Positions 8,426 through 17,722 of a stretch of 64,000 nt of DNA are shown one piece after another. Every line of letters starts with the position of its first letter. Within the stretch, counting starts at the first letter, position 1. Where the stretch lies: the NCBI RefSeq assembly GCF_001279775.1, contig NZ_LGDG01000230.1, positions 37,883-101,882 of the forward strand. The letters run 5' to 3'. This stretch comes from Streptomyces sp. MMG1533 (GTDB lineage: Bacteria > Actinomycetota > Actinomycetes > Streptomycetales > Streptomycetaceae). The position numbers and the translations under genes were made by a program. The notes under the pieces are model-generated. The model saw only the letters and a list, made by a program, of their open reading frames with translations. It did not search any database and had not been told where the DNA came from.

Positions 8426-11400
8426 GTGCTTCCACCCACGCGCCTCAGACGTACGGCCGTCGCCCTGCTGATGGCCGTCGGGCTCGCAGCCCCGACCAGC
8501 CAGGCATCGGCAGCCCCACGCCCCGCCGTACCGCAGGTCTGGCCGACCCCGCAGAGCATGCACACGGGCCCCCGCCAACTCACCGTCCCCGACCGGGTCG
8601 TCGAGGTCGTCGGCCCCGGCACCGACCCGTCGGCCCGCCGGGTCGTCGAGGCCGTCCTGCGCGCCGCCGGTGCGAGCCGGATCACCACCGTCGACGCCGA
8701 CGACCAGCCACCCCCCGCCGGACTCACCGTCTATCTCGGCGGCCCCGGCGAGAACAGCGCCACCGGAAAGGCACTCAAGCAACTCGGCGCCGCACCACCG
8801 GACGGCCTCGCCTCCGGCGGTTACGTCCTGGCATCCGGCCGCAAGAACGGCCGGTCCCTCCTCGCCCTGTCCGGCGTCGACACCACCGGCACCTTCTACG
8901 CGACCCAGACCCTGCGCCAACTGGTCCATGGCAAAGGCGTGTTGCCCGAAGTGACCATCCGCGACTGGCCCACCGCCGCCTTGCGCGGAGTCATCGAGGG
9001 CTTCTACGGCACCCCCTGGACGCACGCCGAGCGGCTCGCCCAACTCGACTTCTACGGCCGCACGAAGCAGAACGTCTACGTCTACTCCCCCAAGGACGAC
9101 GACTACTTGCGGGCCCGCTGGCGCGACGCCTACCCCGCCGCCGAACTGGCCCGGCTCGAAGAACTGGTCGACCGGGCCGGCGCCGACCACGTCCGCTTCA
9201 CCTACGCCCTCTCCCCGGGACTGTCGGTCTGCTACTCCTCCGACGCCGACATCAAGGCCCTCACCGCCAAGTTCGACTCGCTGTACGCGATCGGCGTCCG
9301 CTCCTTCGCCATCCCGCTGGACGACATCAGCTACACGAAGTGGAACTGCGCCGAGGACGAGAAGGAGTTCGGCACCGGAGGCGGTGCGGCCGGTGCCGCG
9401 CAGGCCCAGCTGCTCAACACGGTCTGGAAGAGATTCACCGAAGCCCACCCCTTTGGCCTGCACCCCCTGGAGATGGTCCCCACCGAGTACTCCGACCTCG
9501 CCGACTCCCCGTACAAGAAGGCGCTGCGGGAGCGGTTGGACCCGTCCGTGGTCGTGGAGTGGACCGGCGTCGGCGTGATCGCGCAGGCCATCACCGCCGA
9601 CCAGGTCGCGCAGGCCCGTGAGGTGTACGGCCATCCGATCCTGGTCTGGGACAACTACCCGGTGAACGACTACGTCACCAGCCGTCTGCTGCTCGGCCCC
9701 TACACGGGCCGCGAGCCGGGGGTCGCGAGCGCCGCGACCGGCGTGAGTGCCAATCCGATGGTCCAGGGGGAGGCGAGCCGGATCGCGCTGTTCACGTCCG
9801 CCGCCTATCTGTGGAACCCGGACGCCTACGACCCCCGGGCCGCCTTCCTCGCCTCCGTCCGCGACCTCGCCGGAGCGGGAACCGGTGCCGCCAAGTGGCT
9901 GCGCATCTTCGCGGAGAACAACTACTCCTCCCAACTCGACCCGACCGAGTCCCCCACGCTCACCCGCCTCGTCGCCGACTTCCGTACGGCCTACGAGCAG
10001 GACAGCGGCCTCGATCGAGCCGCCGCCGCGCTCCAGGCCTACTTCGCCGACATGGCCGCCACGCCGGCCGAGTTGCGCGCCCGCCTCGACAACCCCGGGT
10101 TCCTGCAGGAGACCTCGGCCTGGCTGGACAAGCTCGGCCGGTACGGCACCGCGGGGCGGACGGCCGTAGACCTGTTGCTCGCCAACAAGCGGGGCGACAC
10201 GGACGCGGTCACCACGTACTGGAACCGGCTCCGGACCGAGCGCAAGGAACTGGACGCCATTCCCGAGCAGGTCTCGCCGGGTGTCATGGATCAGTTCCTC
10301 TACAGGACCATGCTGGACAACGCCCCCGATCCCGGTGTCGACGCCTCCTTCTCCCCCGCCTCCCTCTCCCTGAAGCCCGGCGCCTCCCGGACGGTGACCC
10401 TCGCCCTGGCCGACGAGCGGTCCACCGCCGCCAAGACCGTCTCCTGGAAGCTCGCCGTGCCCGACGGCGTCACGGCCTCGCCCGCCGAGGGCACCGCGAC
10501 CGTCCCCGCCGGGGGCACGGCCTCGGCCACCGTCACGCTGACCGCGGACACCCCGGGCGTCCACTCCGTCGTCGTCTCGGGCGACGGCGTCCTCAGTCGC
10601 GCGATACCGGTCCAGGTCACGGATACCGCAGGCACGTTCAGAGCCCTCACCGCCAACTTCAGCGGCGCGTCCGTCAGTTCCGTCGACCTCGCCACCGGGA
10701 AGAGCACCGACATCGCCGTCGGCAACAACCCCGGCGAGGTGGTCGTGAGTGCCGACGGACGGACCGCCTACGCCGCCAACCAGGGCTCGAACACGGTCAG
10801 CGTGATCGACGTGGCCGGCGACACCGTCACCGCCACGGTCGCCGTCGGCCGCGTCCCCGCCGGTCTCGCGCTCACGCCCGACGGCGGCACGCTGTGGGTC
10901 GCCAACTACACGGACGGCACTGTCCAGCCCGTGGACACCACCACGCTGAAGGCGGGCACGGCCGTTCCGGTCGGCTCCGGGCCCGAGAACATGGCGATCA
11001 CACCCGACGGCCGGACCCTGTACGTGGCCGACATCCACGACGACACCGTCACCCCCGTCGATCTCACCACACAGAAGGCCGAAGCCGCCGTCCCCGTGGG
11101 CCCCCGCCCCTTCAACGTCGTGGCCGCTCCCGACGGGAGGACCGTGTACGTGTCCGACTCCGGCGGCTCGACCGTCACCCCGATCGACACGGCCACGAAC
11201 GACACCGAGCCGACACTCCTGGTCTCCGGCCAGGCGTACGGTCTCGCCCTCTCGCCGGACGGCCGCACCCTGTGGGTCAGCCCCAGCAACGGCGACACCG
11301 TCACCCCCGTCGACACGGTCACCGGCGCGCCCGGCACGGGCATCGAGGTCGGCAGGTCCGCGTTCGACGTAGGGCTGGACTGGAACGGCGGCACGGCGTA

Positions 11401-11530
11401 CGTCACCACGGCCGACGGGAACAGCCTGGTACCGGTGGACACGGCCTCGGGCACCACCGAGCCGGCCCTGGCGACCGGCGCCTATCCGCTCGCCGTCGCT
11501 CTGACACCCGTACCCGTACCCGTCGGATGA
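8426..11530 (+). CDS. Secreted GH84 beta-N-acetylglucosaminidase with C-terminal YVTN propeller
   Basis: This 1034-residue protein has a signal peptide (~1-32, ending ASAAP), a GH20b-like N-terminal domain (~35-165) and a GH84 barrel beginning RGVIEGFYGTPW (~186). The adjacent catalytic acids are D299-D300 in PLDDI. A helical region, a NEW3-like beta domain (~650-735) and about seven YVTN/NHL-like repeats (~736-1034) follow. GH84 enzymes remove beta-linked GlcNAc from glycoproteins or hyaluronate by substrate-assisted catalysis. The GTG start is preceded by GAGGAG (8415-8420). As first gene of the glycan island it probably acts outside the cell; the propeller may bind substrate or wall. Confidence 0.9.
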   Translation: MLPPTRLRRTAVALLMAVGLAAPTSQASAAPRPAVPQVWPTPQSMHTGPRQLTVPDRVVEVVGPGTDPSARRVVEAVLRAAGASRITTVDADDQPPPAGLTVYLGGPGENSATGKALKQLGAAPPDGLASGGYVLASGRKNGRSLLALSGVDTTGTFYATQTLRQLVHGKGVLPEVTIRDWPTAALRGVIEGFYGTPWTHAERLAQLDFYGRTKQNVYVYSPKDDDYLRARWRDAYPAAELARLEELVDRAGADHVRFTYALSPGLSVCYSSDADIKALTAKFDSLYAIGVRSFAIPLDDISYTKWNCAEDEKEFGTGGGAAGAAQAQLLNTVWKRFTEAHPFGLHPLEMVPTEYSDLADSPYKKALRERLDPSVVVEWTGVGVIAQAITADQVAQAREVYGHPILVWDNYPVNDYVTSRLLLGPYTGREPGVASAATGVSANPMVQGEASRIALFTSAAYLWNPDAYDPRAAFLASVRDLAGAGTGAAKWLRIFAENNYSSQLDPTESPTLTRLVADFRTAYEQDSGLDRAAAALQAYFADMAATPAELRARLDNPGFLQETSAWLDKLGRYGTAGRTAVDLLLANKRGDTDAVTTYWNRLRTERKELDAIPEQVSPGVMDQFLYRTMLDNAPDPGVDASFSPASLSLKPGASRTVTLALADERSTAAKTVSWKLAVPDGVTASPAEGTATVPAGGTASATVTLTADTPGVHSVVVSGDGVLSRAIPVQVTDTAGTFRALTANFSGASVSSVDLATGKSTDIAVGNNPGEVVVSADGRTAYAANQGSNTVSVIDVAGDTVTATVAVGRVPAGLALTPDGGTLWVANYTDGTVQPVDTTTLKAGTAVPVGSGPENMAITPDGRTLYVADIHDDTVTPVDLTTQKAEAAVPVGPRPFNVVAAPDGRTVYVSDSGGSTVTPIDTATNDTEPTLLVSGQAYGLALSPDGRTLWVSPSNGDTVTPVDTVTGAPGTGIEVGRSAFDVGLDWNGGTAYVTTADGNSLVPVDTASGTTEPALATGAYPLAVALTPVPVPVG

Positions 11531-11536
11531 ACGGCC

Positions 11537-11568
11537 GTGGCCGGGGCCCGCTCACGGGCCCCGGCCAC
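11537..11568. terminator. Bidirectional terminator hairpin between GH84 and SIS genes
   Basis: A perfect 14-bp stem (11537-11550 with 11555-11568) and a CTCA loop lie 6 bp past the GH84 stop and 14 bp before the end of the convergent SIS gene. Confidence 0.85.
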
Positions 11569-11582
11569 CAGCCCTGTGAGGC

Positions 11583-12347
11583 TCAGCTCGCGGTGCGCCG
11601 GATCCGTCCGGCGTACCGCTTCTCCAGCTCCAGGTTGCCCTCGAAGCCGCCGGGCACGTTGGCCGAGACGTACACCGGCGGCCGCTCCCCGGCGGCGAGC
11701 AGCCGGGCGGAGGCTTCCGCGACCGCCATCTGCACCAGCATCACGCCGGTGAGCGTGGACAGGGCGCACACCGCGCCGCCGCCGGGAAGGTCGAGGAGGG
11801 CGTCGCCGCGTGGGGCCGCGTTGTCGAGGACGACGTCGGCGAGGTCGGCGAGCTTCTTGCCGCTCGGGTGGCCGGCGGGGACGGCGCGGGTGTGCGCGAC
11901 GGAGGTGACGGCGAGGACGCGGTGGCCCTGTTCCTTGGCGTGCAGGGCCATCTCGACGATGACGTTGTTGACGCCGGAGTTGGAGATGATGACGAAGAGG
12001 TCCTGGGAGTTCGGGGTGGCGAGGTCGTAGAGGCGCGCGGCCACGCCTGCCCGGCGTTCGAGGAGCGGGTCGTCGAGGACGCTCGGGTCGTCGCCGCCGT
12101 AGAGGACGAGGTCGGCGATGCTCAGGCGGTTGGTGGGCACCAACCCGCCCGCGCGGCCGGCGAGTTCGAGGACGATCGCCTGCGAGTGGCCGGTACCGAA
12201 GGCCTGGATGACACCGTCGGTGCGGATGCACCCGGCGATCAGTTCGGCGGCGCGGGCCACGTCCTCGCGGGCGGACTCGGTGACGTGCTGGAGGACGGCC
12301 AGGCTCTCGCGCGCGAACCCCTGGGCGCTGACGGACTCGACGGACAC
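11583..12347 (-). CDS. SIS-domain sugar isomerase-like protein (UPF0309 type)
   Basis: This 254-residue protein is one SIS fold with FGTGHSQAIVLE, VIISNSGVNNVIVEMA and GHRVLAVTSVAHT, closely following UPF0309 family proteins of streptomycetes. SIS proteins bind phosphosugars; with a kinase and hexosaminidases nearby, handling of GlcNAc-6-phosphate or another amino-sugar phosphate is likely but unproven. The GTG at 12347 was chosen because GGGGAG lies 6 nt upstream; a longer frame to 12389 would start within the promoter. It is divergent from the RpiR gene across about 120 bp holding three operator-like sites. Confidence 0.85.
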   Translation of the reverse strand: MSVESVSAQGFARESLAVLQHVTESAREDVARAAELIAGCIRTDGVIQAFGTGHSQAIVLELAGRAGGLVPTNRLSIADLVLYGGDDPSVLDDPLLERRAGVAARLYDLATPNSQDLFVIISNSGVNNVIVEMALHAKEQGHRVLAVTSVAHTRAVPAGHPSGKKLADLADVVLDNAAPRGDALLDLPGGGAVCALSTLTGVMLVQMAVAEASARLLAAGERPPVYVSANVPGGFEGNLELEKRYAGRIRRTAS

Positions 12348-12364
12348 GCGACACTCCCCACTAC

Positions 12365-12379
12365 TGATGGATTGAACCA
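12365..12379 (-). promoter_or_regulatory. Operator-like site E (SIS promoter)
   Basis: TGATGGATTGAACCA matches 13 of 15 positions of the site before the transporter genes (TGGTTGATTGAACCA) and abuts the -10 box of the SIS gene. Confidence 0.5.
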
Positions 12380-12406
12380 CCCTATACATCTCCAGCGGTG
12401 AATCAA
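12379..12406 (-). promoter_or_regulatory. Predicted promoter of the SIS gene (TTGATT-16-TAGGGT)
   Basis: On the minus strand, -35 TTGATT (12406-12401) and -10 TAGGGT (12384-12379) are 16 bp apart. The -10 touches operator-like site E, so a bound regulator would occlude polymerase. Confidence 0.45.
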
Positions 12407-12424
12407 TAAATCACGAGCGGTCCT

Positions 12425-12439
12425 GGTATTCAATCCACC
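12425..12439. promoter_or_regulatory. Operator-like site H, between SIS and RpiR genes
   Basis: GGTATTCAATCCACC, with complement GGTGGATTGAATACC, is a looser copy of the island motif. Confidence 0.3.
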
Positions 12440-12447
12440 CCCTGAAC

Positions 12448-12463
12448 GGTGGCTGATACATTC
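12448..12463 (+). promoter_or_regulatory. Operator-like site A overlapping the RpiR -10 box
   Basis: GGTGGCTGATACATTC differs by one base from the site before the GH5-like gene (25049). It contains TACATT (12457-12462), a -10 box that places transcription start at or next to the ATG at 12469, hence a leaderless mRNA and probable autoregulation. Confidence 0.5.
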
Positions 12464-12468
12464 TTCCC

Positions 12469-13356
12469 ATGCCCCCGACGGACGTCACCACACTGATCCG
12501 CACCGAGCTGCCCCGGCTGGCGGGCTCCCTGCGGAAGGTCGGCGAGCTGATCCTGGAGGATCCGGCCGCCGTCACGCACTGCTCGGCCGCCGAACTGGGC
12601 CGCCGCACCGGCACCTCCCAGGCCACGGTGACCCGCTTCTGCCGCGCGATCGGCCTGGACTCCTACCAGCACCTGCTGATCGAGCTGGCCCAGGAGCGCG
12701 GCCGGGGCGAGGCCTCCGACTGGGGCACCGCCGAGATCGGGCCGGACATCTCCCCCGACGACGACCTGGAACGGGTCGTCCAGGTCGTCGGCACCGCCGA
12801 CCTGCGCGCGGTCCAGCAGACCATCGACCGGATCGACCTCGACGCGATCGAACGCTCGGCCCAGGCCATGGCCCGGGCCCGGCGGATCGACGTGTACGGC
12901 GTCGGCGGCAGCGGTGCGGTGGCACAGGAGACCGAGACCCGGCTGTTCCGCATCGGCTGCTCGGTGCGCGGCTGGACCGAGGTGCACGGAGCGACCACCT
13001 CCGCCGCCCTGCTCACCCCGGCGGACGTCGCCATCGGCATCTCCCACTCGGGGGCCACCCGGGAGACCATCGAGCCGTTCGAGCTGGCCAAGGAGCGCGG
13101 CGCCACCACCGTGGCGATCACCTCCGACCCGCGCTCGCCGCTCGCCAAGGTGGCCGACCTCCGCCTGATCTCCGCCACTTCGGAGACCAGCTTCCTCCAC
13201 ACGGGCAGCATCGGCGGCCGGCACTCCGTGCTCGTCCTCATCGACTGCCTCTACGTCCGGGTCGCGCAGCTCTCCTACCAGCGCGCGAGCGCCTCACTGG
13301 CGCTGACCGACCACATCACCCCGCACCACACGGTGAAGAACCGACGCGCCCGCTGA
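12469..13356 (+). CDS. RpiR-family transcriptional regulator (HTH plus SIS)
   Basis: This 295-residue protein has an N-terminal HTH_6 domain (~1-80, CSAAELGRRTGTSQATVTRFCRAIGL) and a C-terminal SIS sensor (~130-260, IDVYGVGGSGAVAQE, ISHSGATRETIEPFELA). RpiR proteins usually bind a phosphosugar and control sugar catabolism. Lying divergent from a SIS enzyme and inside an island whose promoters share one motif, it is the best candidate regulator of that motif. The ATG has no Shine-Dalgarno sequence, in line with leaderless translation. Effector and mode (repressor or activator) cannot be read from the sequence. Confidence 0.9.
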   Translation: MPPTDVTTLIRTELPRLAGSLRKVGELILEDPAAVTHCSAAELGRRTGTSQATVTRFCRAIGLDSYQHLLIELAQERGRGEASDWGTAEIGPDISPDDDLERVVQVVGTADLRAVQQTIDRIDLDAIERSAQAMARARRIDVYGVGGSGAVAQETETRLFRIGCSVRGWTEVHGATTSAALLTPADVAIGISHSGATRETIEPFELAKERGATTVAITSDPRSPLAKVADLRLISATSETSFLHTGSIGGRHSVLVLIDCLYVRVAQLSYQRASASLALTDHITPHHTVKNRRAR

Positions 13357-13392
13357 TCCCGACCGGAGGCACCGGCCGGCTCCGGCCGAAGA

Positions 13393-13407
13393 TGCATGGA
13401 TGAACCA
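13393..13407 (+). promoter_or_regulatory. Upstream operator-like half-site C2 (GH38)
   Basis: TGCATGGATGAACCA keeps the right arm of the motif and lies 32 bp (about three helical turns) from site C, the layout expected for cooperative binding. Confidence 0.35.
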
Positions 13408-13424
13408 CCGAGGAAACGTAAAGA

Positions 13425-13439
13425 TGGTTGTTTGAACCA
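13425..13439 (+). promoter_or_regulatory. Operator-like site C (GH38 promoter)
   Basis: TGGTTGTTTGAACCA has perfect 5-bp arms TGGTT/AACCA. It overlaps the predicted -35 TTGTTT (13428-13433), which pairs with CACGAT (13452-13457) over 18 bp. Confidence 0.55.
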
Positions 13440-13489
13440 CCCCCTCGGTGCCACGATGGGGCTCCCCCGAGCATCCTCGTAGGAGCCCC

Positions 13490-16400
13490 ATGCGCGTGTC
13501 CTCTGTCGAGTCGACCGAGCTCTTCGTCAAAACCGCCGAGCAGCCGCGCCAGGTGGTCGCCGTCGAGCTGAGCCACACCCCCGGCCGGACCGTCCGCCTC
13601 ACCGTCGAGGGCCCCGGGATCACCGGAGAGGCCCGCGTGACGACGGCCGACGACGGCACCGCGCACGCCGAGATACCCGTGCACACCGACCTGGCCGTCG
13701 GTGAACGCCGCGAGATCGCCGTCACCGCCGTCGACGGCGACCGACTCGCCCGCCGTACAGGCGAGTTCACGGCAGCCGAGCCCGGCTGGACCATGTTCAT
13801 GGTCAGCCACTTCCACTACGACCCCGTCTGGTGGAACACCCAGGCCGCCTACACCGAGACCTGGGACGTCGCCGACGACCCGGCCCTCACCGGTCTGCCC
13901 GCCCGCACCTTCGACTCGCGCGGCCAGTCCGGGATGAGCCTGGTGCGGGCCCACTGCGATCTGGCGCGGCGCGACCCGGCGTACACCTTCGTGCTCGCGG
14001 AGGTCGACTACCTCAAGCCGTACTGGGACGCCTTCCCGGAGGAGCGGGCCTTCCTGCGCGAGCTGATCCGCACCGGCCGCGTCGAGATCATGGGCGGCAC
14101 CTACAACGAGCCGAACACCAATCTCACCGGCGCGGAGGCGACCGTACGCAACGCCCTGTACGGCGACGGGTTCCAGCGCGGGATCATCGGGGCGTCCCCG
14201 GAGACCGCCTGGCAGCTGGACGCGTTCGGGCACGATCCGCAGTTCCCGGGGCTGATGGCGGACGCGGGGGTCACCTCCAGTTCGTGGGCGCGCGGTCCCT
14301 TCCACCAGTGGGGGCCGACACTGTCCGTGTTCGGGGAGGAGCCGCGGGACCCGCAGCGGATGCAGTTCCCGGCCGAGTTCAGCTGGATCGCCCCCTCGGG
14401 GCGCGGGCTGCTGACCGCGTACATGGTCAACCACTACGGCGCCGGCTGGGCGATCGACAACGCGCCGACCCTGCCCGAGGCGGAGGCGGCAGCGCTCAAG
14501 CTGTTCAAGGGGCTCAAGAAGGTCGCGCTCACCCGCAACGTGCTGCTGCCGGTCGGCGGGGACTACGCGCCGCCGTGCCGCTGGGTGATGGGCATCCACC
14601 GGGACTGGAACGACCGGTACGTCTGGCCGAGGTTCGTCAGCGCGATCCCGCGGGACTTCTTCGCCGCCGTACGCGCGCAACTGGAGGCGGAGGACCGCAG
14701 GGCGTCTCCGCAGACCCGGGACATGAACCCGGTCTACACCGGCAAGGACGTCTCCTACATCGACACCAAGCAGGCCCAGCGGTACGGCGAGGCACTCCTC
14801 GCCGACGCCGAGGCCTGGGCGACGCTGGCCTCGCTGGTCACCGGCCACGCCTACCCCGACGCGGCGCTCGACAAGGCGTGGCGGCAGTTGATCTACGGCG
14901 CCCACCACGACGCCATCACCGGCTCCGAGTCCGACCAGGTGTACATCGACCTGCTCACGGGGTGGCGGGAGCTGTACGACCTCGCCGAGACCGTGCACGC
15001 CGACGCGACCCAGGCCCTCGCCGACCGGGTCACGAGGGGCACCGGGTCCGACCTGGTCGTCTTCAACTCCGCGACCTGGCAGCGGCGGGACGTGCTGACG
15101 ATCGACGATCCCGGGGCGGTGCCCCTGGGCGACGACTTCCGGCCGCTGCCCGCCGTACGCGAGGAGGACGGTCGGCTCCGGGTCGTCGTACCGGAGGTGC
15201 CGGGCATGGGCCTGAAGGCGCTCCCCCTCTCGGCGGGCTCCATACCCGAGTGGACCCGCGGCGAGGGCGTGACCATCCGCAACGAGTTCTACGAGGTGAC
15301 GGTCGACCCCGCGCGCGGCGGGGCCGTCAGCAGCCTGCGCGCGCTCGCCGAGGAGGGCGGCCGGGAGCTGCTGCGCCCCGGTGACATCGGCAACGAGCTC
15401 GTCGTGCAGGAGGAGTACCCGAGGCATCCGCGCTTCGGCGAGGGTCCCTGGCACCTCACGCCGACCGGCACGACCGCCGCCCGCAGCCGGGACGTGCGGG
15501 CCGACATCGATGTCGAGCACTCCCCGGCCGGCTCGCGCATCACGGTCCGGGCCGATCTCGGCCTGTTGCGGTACACCCAGCGGCTGACCCTGTGGGCGGG
15601 CGTCGACCGGCTCGACGTCGCCACGACCGTCGACGGCTACGACGGCGCCGACCGGCTGATCCGCGTGCGCTGGCCGTCGGACGTGCGGGGCGGGCTGCCG
15701 GTGCACGAGGTGGCGGACGCCGTCATCGGGCGCGGGTTCGGGTTCGTGGAGGTGGACAGCGAGCGGTTCCCATGGACGCTGGACAACCCGGCCAACACCT
15801 GGTTCGGGCTGGGGTCCACCGCGCGGGTCGCGGTGCGGGACGACTCCGGTGCCCTCCTCGGTCACCGTGCGATCGGGGTCGCCGAGCTGGTGTACCCGGA
15901 CTGGGACACAGCCGGTGAGCTGGGCACGCCGCTCGCCGCGGCCCTCGTCCGTGCGGGCGTCACCGCGACCTCGACGATCGCCGGCGGCCCCCGCTACGGC
16001 GACCTGGAGGTCGACTCCAACCTCCCCGACATCCGGATCGCCGTCGGCGGCCCCGACCGGAACTCCGTGGTCGCCGAGGCGCTGGGCTGGGACCCGGCCG
16101 CCGGGCGGGAACTCGCACGGCAGCTGGCCGAGCGGGGCGTGGCGGCCGTGTGGGTCGCGCCGCGCGCCGGGCTGCGCGAGGAGTGGGTGCCCGGGGCCGA
16201 CCTGCGCGACCTGGAGCGGCTGCCGCTGCTCGTGGTGGCGGGGGCGAGGCCCGAGGACGACGCCAAGGCGGTCGAGGTACTGATCGCCGACCTGGACGAC
16301 TTCAGCATCACGGCCACCGCGGCGGGCGGCGGTGAGGCGCTGCCCCCGGGCGACGCCTGGGACGGGCGCGGCTTCGCCGTCCTCAACCGGGGCACGCCCG

Positions 16401-17722
16401 GCTGCGTGGTCACCGCCTCCGGCGACCTCTACATGTCCCTGATGCGCTCCTGCACCGGCTGGCCCTCCGGCATCTGGGTCGACCCGCCGCGCCGCACGGC
16501 TCCCGACGGGTCCGCCTTCCAGCTCCAGCGCTGGTCGCACACCTTCGAGTACGCCGTCGTGGCGGGCGAGGGCGACTGGCGGGAGCTGCAACTGCCCGCG
16601 CGCGGGCACGAGTTCAACCGTCCGCTCACCGCGCGGCTGCGTGCCGAGGGCGGAACCGAGGGACTGCCCAGGAGCGCCTCCCTGTTCACACTGGAGCCCG
16701 CCCGCGAGGTTCTGCTCGACGCCCTCAAGCCCCTCGGCTCCCCGCTCGCCCGGGGCAGCGCGGCGCCCGCCGACCCGGGGCGCGGCGTCGTCGTACGGAT
16801 GCACGAGGTGAACGGGCGGCCGGTGCGGGCGCGCGTGCACGGGCCGTCGGAGTGGGCGCAGGGCACCCGTGCGGACGTACTGGAAAGGCCCGGGGAACGG
16901 CTGGCGCCGGACCGGGAAGGGGGCCTCTTCGCCGCACTGACCGGCTTCGAGGTGGCCACCGTCCTGGCCACGCCGGCGCCGGGCAGCCGGCCGGAGCACG
17001 CCCCCGGCGTCGCCGCCCGGGAGCCTGCCCAGCCGGTCCACACCCGCTACTGGCTCCACAACTCCGGGCCCGCCCCGCGCGGCAACATGCCCGTGGCCGT
17101 ATACGTCTCGCCCGCCGCGCTCACCGCCTGCGGCCCCGTCACCGCGACCGTCCGGGTCGGCTCGGAGCTGACCGACGCCCCCGTGTCGGGCACGGTGGAC
17201 TTCGAGGTGCCGGCCGGCTGGTCCGCCGAGCCCGCCGAACTGCCGTACGCGCTGGGCCCCGGCGGCTTCACCCTGGCCGAGGTCACGGTGACGCCGCCGG
17301 CCGACGCCGAGCCCGGCCGGCACTGGCTGGCGGCCCGGCTGTCGTACGGCGGGCAGACGTACGAGGACGTCGTGGCGCTCGACGTGCCGGGCGGGCAGGC
17401 CGGGCCAAGTCTGCTGTCCAGCCTGGGAGTTGATCGGATCACGGTGCGCCGGGACGAGCGCGTCAGGGTTCCGGTGACCGTGCGCAACACCACCCTCGGG
17501 CCGGTGAGCGGCCAGTTGTGGGCGGTGTCGTCCTGGGGCACCTGGCCGGGGGTCGGGCCGGGCCTCCAGGGGTTCACCGTGGCAGGCGGGGAGCAGCGGG
17601 AGTGTGTGATCGAGGTGGACGGCTCGGCGGTGCCGCCGGGGTCGTACTGGCTGATGGCGAAGGTCGCCTGGCACGGCTGCGTCGCCTATACGGAGGCGGT
17701 CGTTCTGGAGGTGACTCCATGA
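13490..17722 (+). CDS. GH38 alpha-mannosidase
   Basis: This 1410-residue protein has the zinc-binding HFHYDPVWW motif (~107-115), probable nucleophile D244 in WQLDAFGHDP, and HHDAITGSESDQ (~473). Long C-terminal beta-rich mannosidase domains follow, with about 250 further residues of NEW3-like beta modules. GH38 enzymes release alpha-linked mannose with retention of configuration. No signal peptide is evident, so it likely acts in the cytoplasm on imported glycans, consistent with the ABC transporter downstream. AGGAG (13481-13485) fixes the ATG at 13490. Its stop overlaps the next start (ATGA). Confidence 0.92.
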   Translation: MRVSSVESTELFVKTAEQPRQVVAVELSHTPGRTVRLTVEGPGITGEARVTTADDGTAHAEIPVHTDLAVGERREIAVTAVDGDRLARRTGEFTAAEPGWTMFMVSHFHYDPVWWNTQAAYTETWDVADDPALTGLPARTFDSRGQSGMSLVRAHCDLARRDPAYTFVLAEVDYLKPYWDAFPEERAFLRELIRTGRVEIMGGTYNEPNTNLTGAEATVRNALYGDGFQRGIIGASPETAWQLDAFGHDPQFPGLMADAGVTSSSWARGPFHQWGPTLSVFGEEPRDPQRMQFPAEFSWIAPSGRGLLTAYMVNHYGAGWAIDNAPTLPEAEAAALKLFKGLKKVALTRNVLLPVGGDYAPPCRWVMGIHRDWNDRYVWPRFVSAIPRDFFAAVRAQLEAEDRRASPQTRDMNPVYTGKDVSYIDTKQAQRYGEALLADAEAWATLASLVTGHAYPDAALDKAWRQLIYGAHHDAITGSESDQVYIDLLTGWRELYDLAETVHADATQALADRVTRGTGSDLVVFNSATWQRRDVLTIDDPGAVPLGDDFRPLPAVREEDGRLRVVVPEVPGMGLKALPLSAGSIPEWTRGEGVTIRNEFYEVTVDPARGGAVSSLRALAEEGGRELLRPGDIGNELVVQEEYPRHPRFGEGPWHLTPTGTTAARSRDVRADIDVEHSPAGSRITVRADLGLLRYTQRLTLWAGVDRLDVATTVDGYDGADRLIRVRWPSDVRGGLPVHEVADAVIGRGFGFVEVDSERFPWTLDNPANTWFGLGSTARVAVRDDSGALLGHRAIGVAELVYPDWDTAGELGTPLAAALVRAGVTATSTIAGGPRYGDLEVDSNLPDIRIAVGGPDRNSVVAEALGWDPAAGRELARQLAERGVAAVWVAPRAGLREEWVPGADLRDLERLPLLVVAGARPEDDAKAVEVLIADLDDFSITATAAGGGEALPPGDAWDGRGFAVLNRGTPGCVVTASGDLYMSLMRSCTGWPSGIWVDPPRRTAPDGSAFQLQRWSHTFEYAVVAGEGDWRELQLPARGHEFNRPLTARLRAEGGTEGLPRSASLFTLEPAREVLLDALKPLGSPLARGSAAPADPGRGVVVRMHEVNGRPVRARVHGPSEWAQGTRADVLERPGERLAPDREGGLFAALTGFEVATVLATPAPGSRPEHAPGVAAREPAQPVHTRYWLHNSGPAPRGNMPVAVYVSPAALTACGPVTATVRVGSELTDAPVSGTVDFEVPAGWSAEPAELPYALGPGGFTLAEVTVTPPADAEPGRHWLAARLSYGGQTYEDVVALDVPGGQAGPSLLSSLGVDRITVRRDERVRVPVTVRNTTLGPVSGQLWAVSSWGTWPGVGPGLQGFTVAGGEQRECVIEVDGSAVPPGSYWLMAKVAWHGCVAYTEAVVLEVTP

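Noticed and set aside
8237..11038. A 933-residue open frame on the minus strand
   Set aside because: It is a shadow of the GH84 gene with a Gly/Val/Asp composition typical of antisense frames.
13360..13390. GGCCGG/CCGGCC hairpin as an RpiR terminator
   Set aside because: The loop would be only 2 nt and the stem 6 bp, so it is not supported.
13316..17674. A 1452-residue open frame on the minus strand
   Set aside because: It is the antisense shadow of the GH38 alpha-mannosidase gene, with Arg/Gly/Val-rich composition and no domain motif; high GC keeps such frames open.
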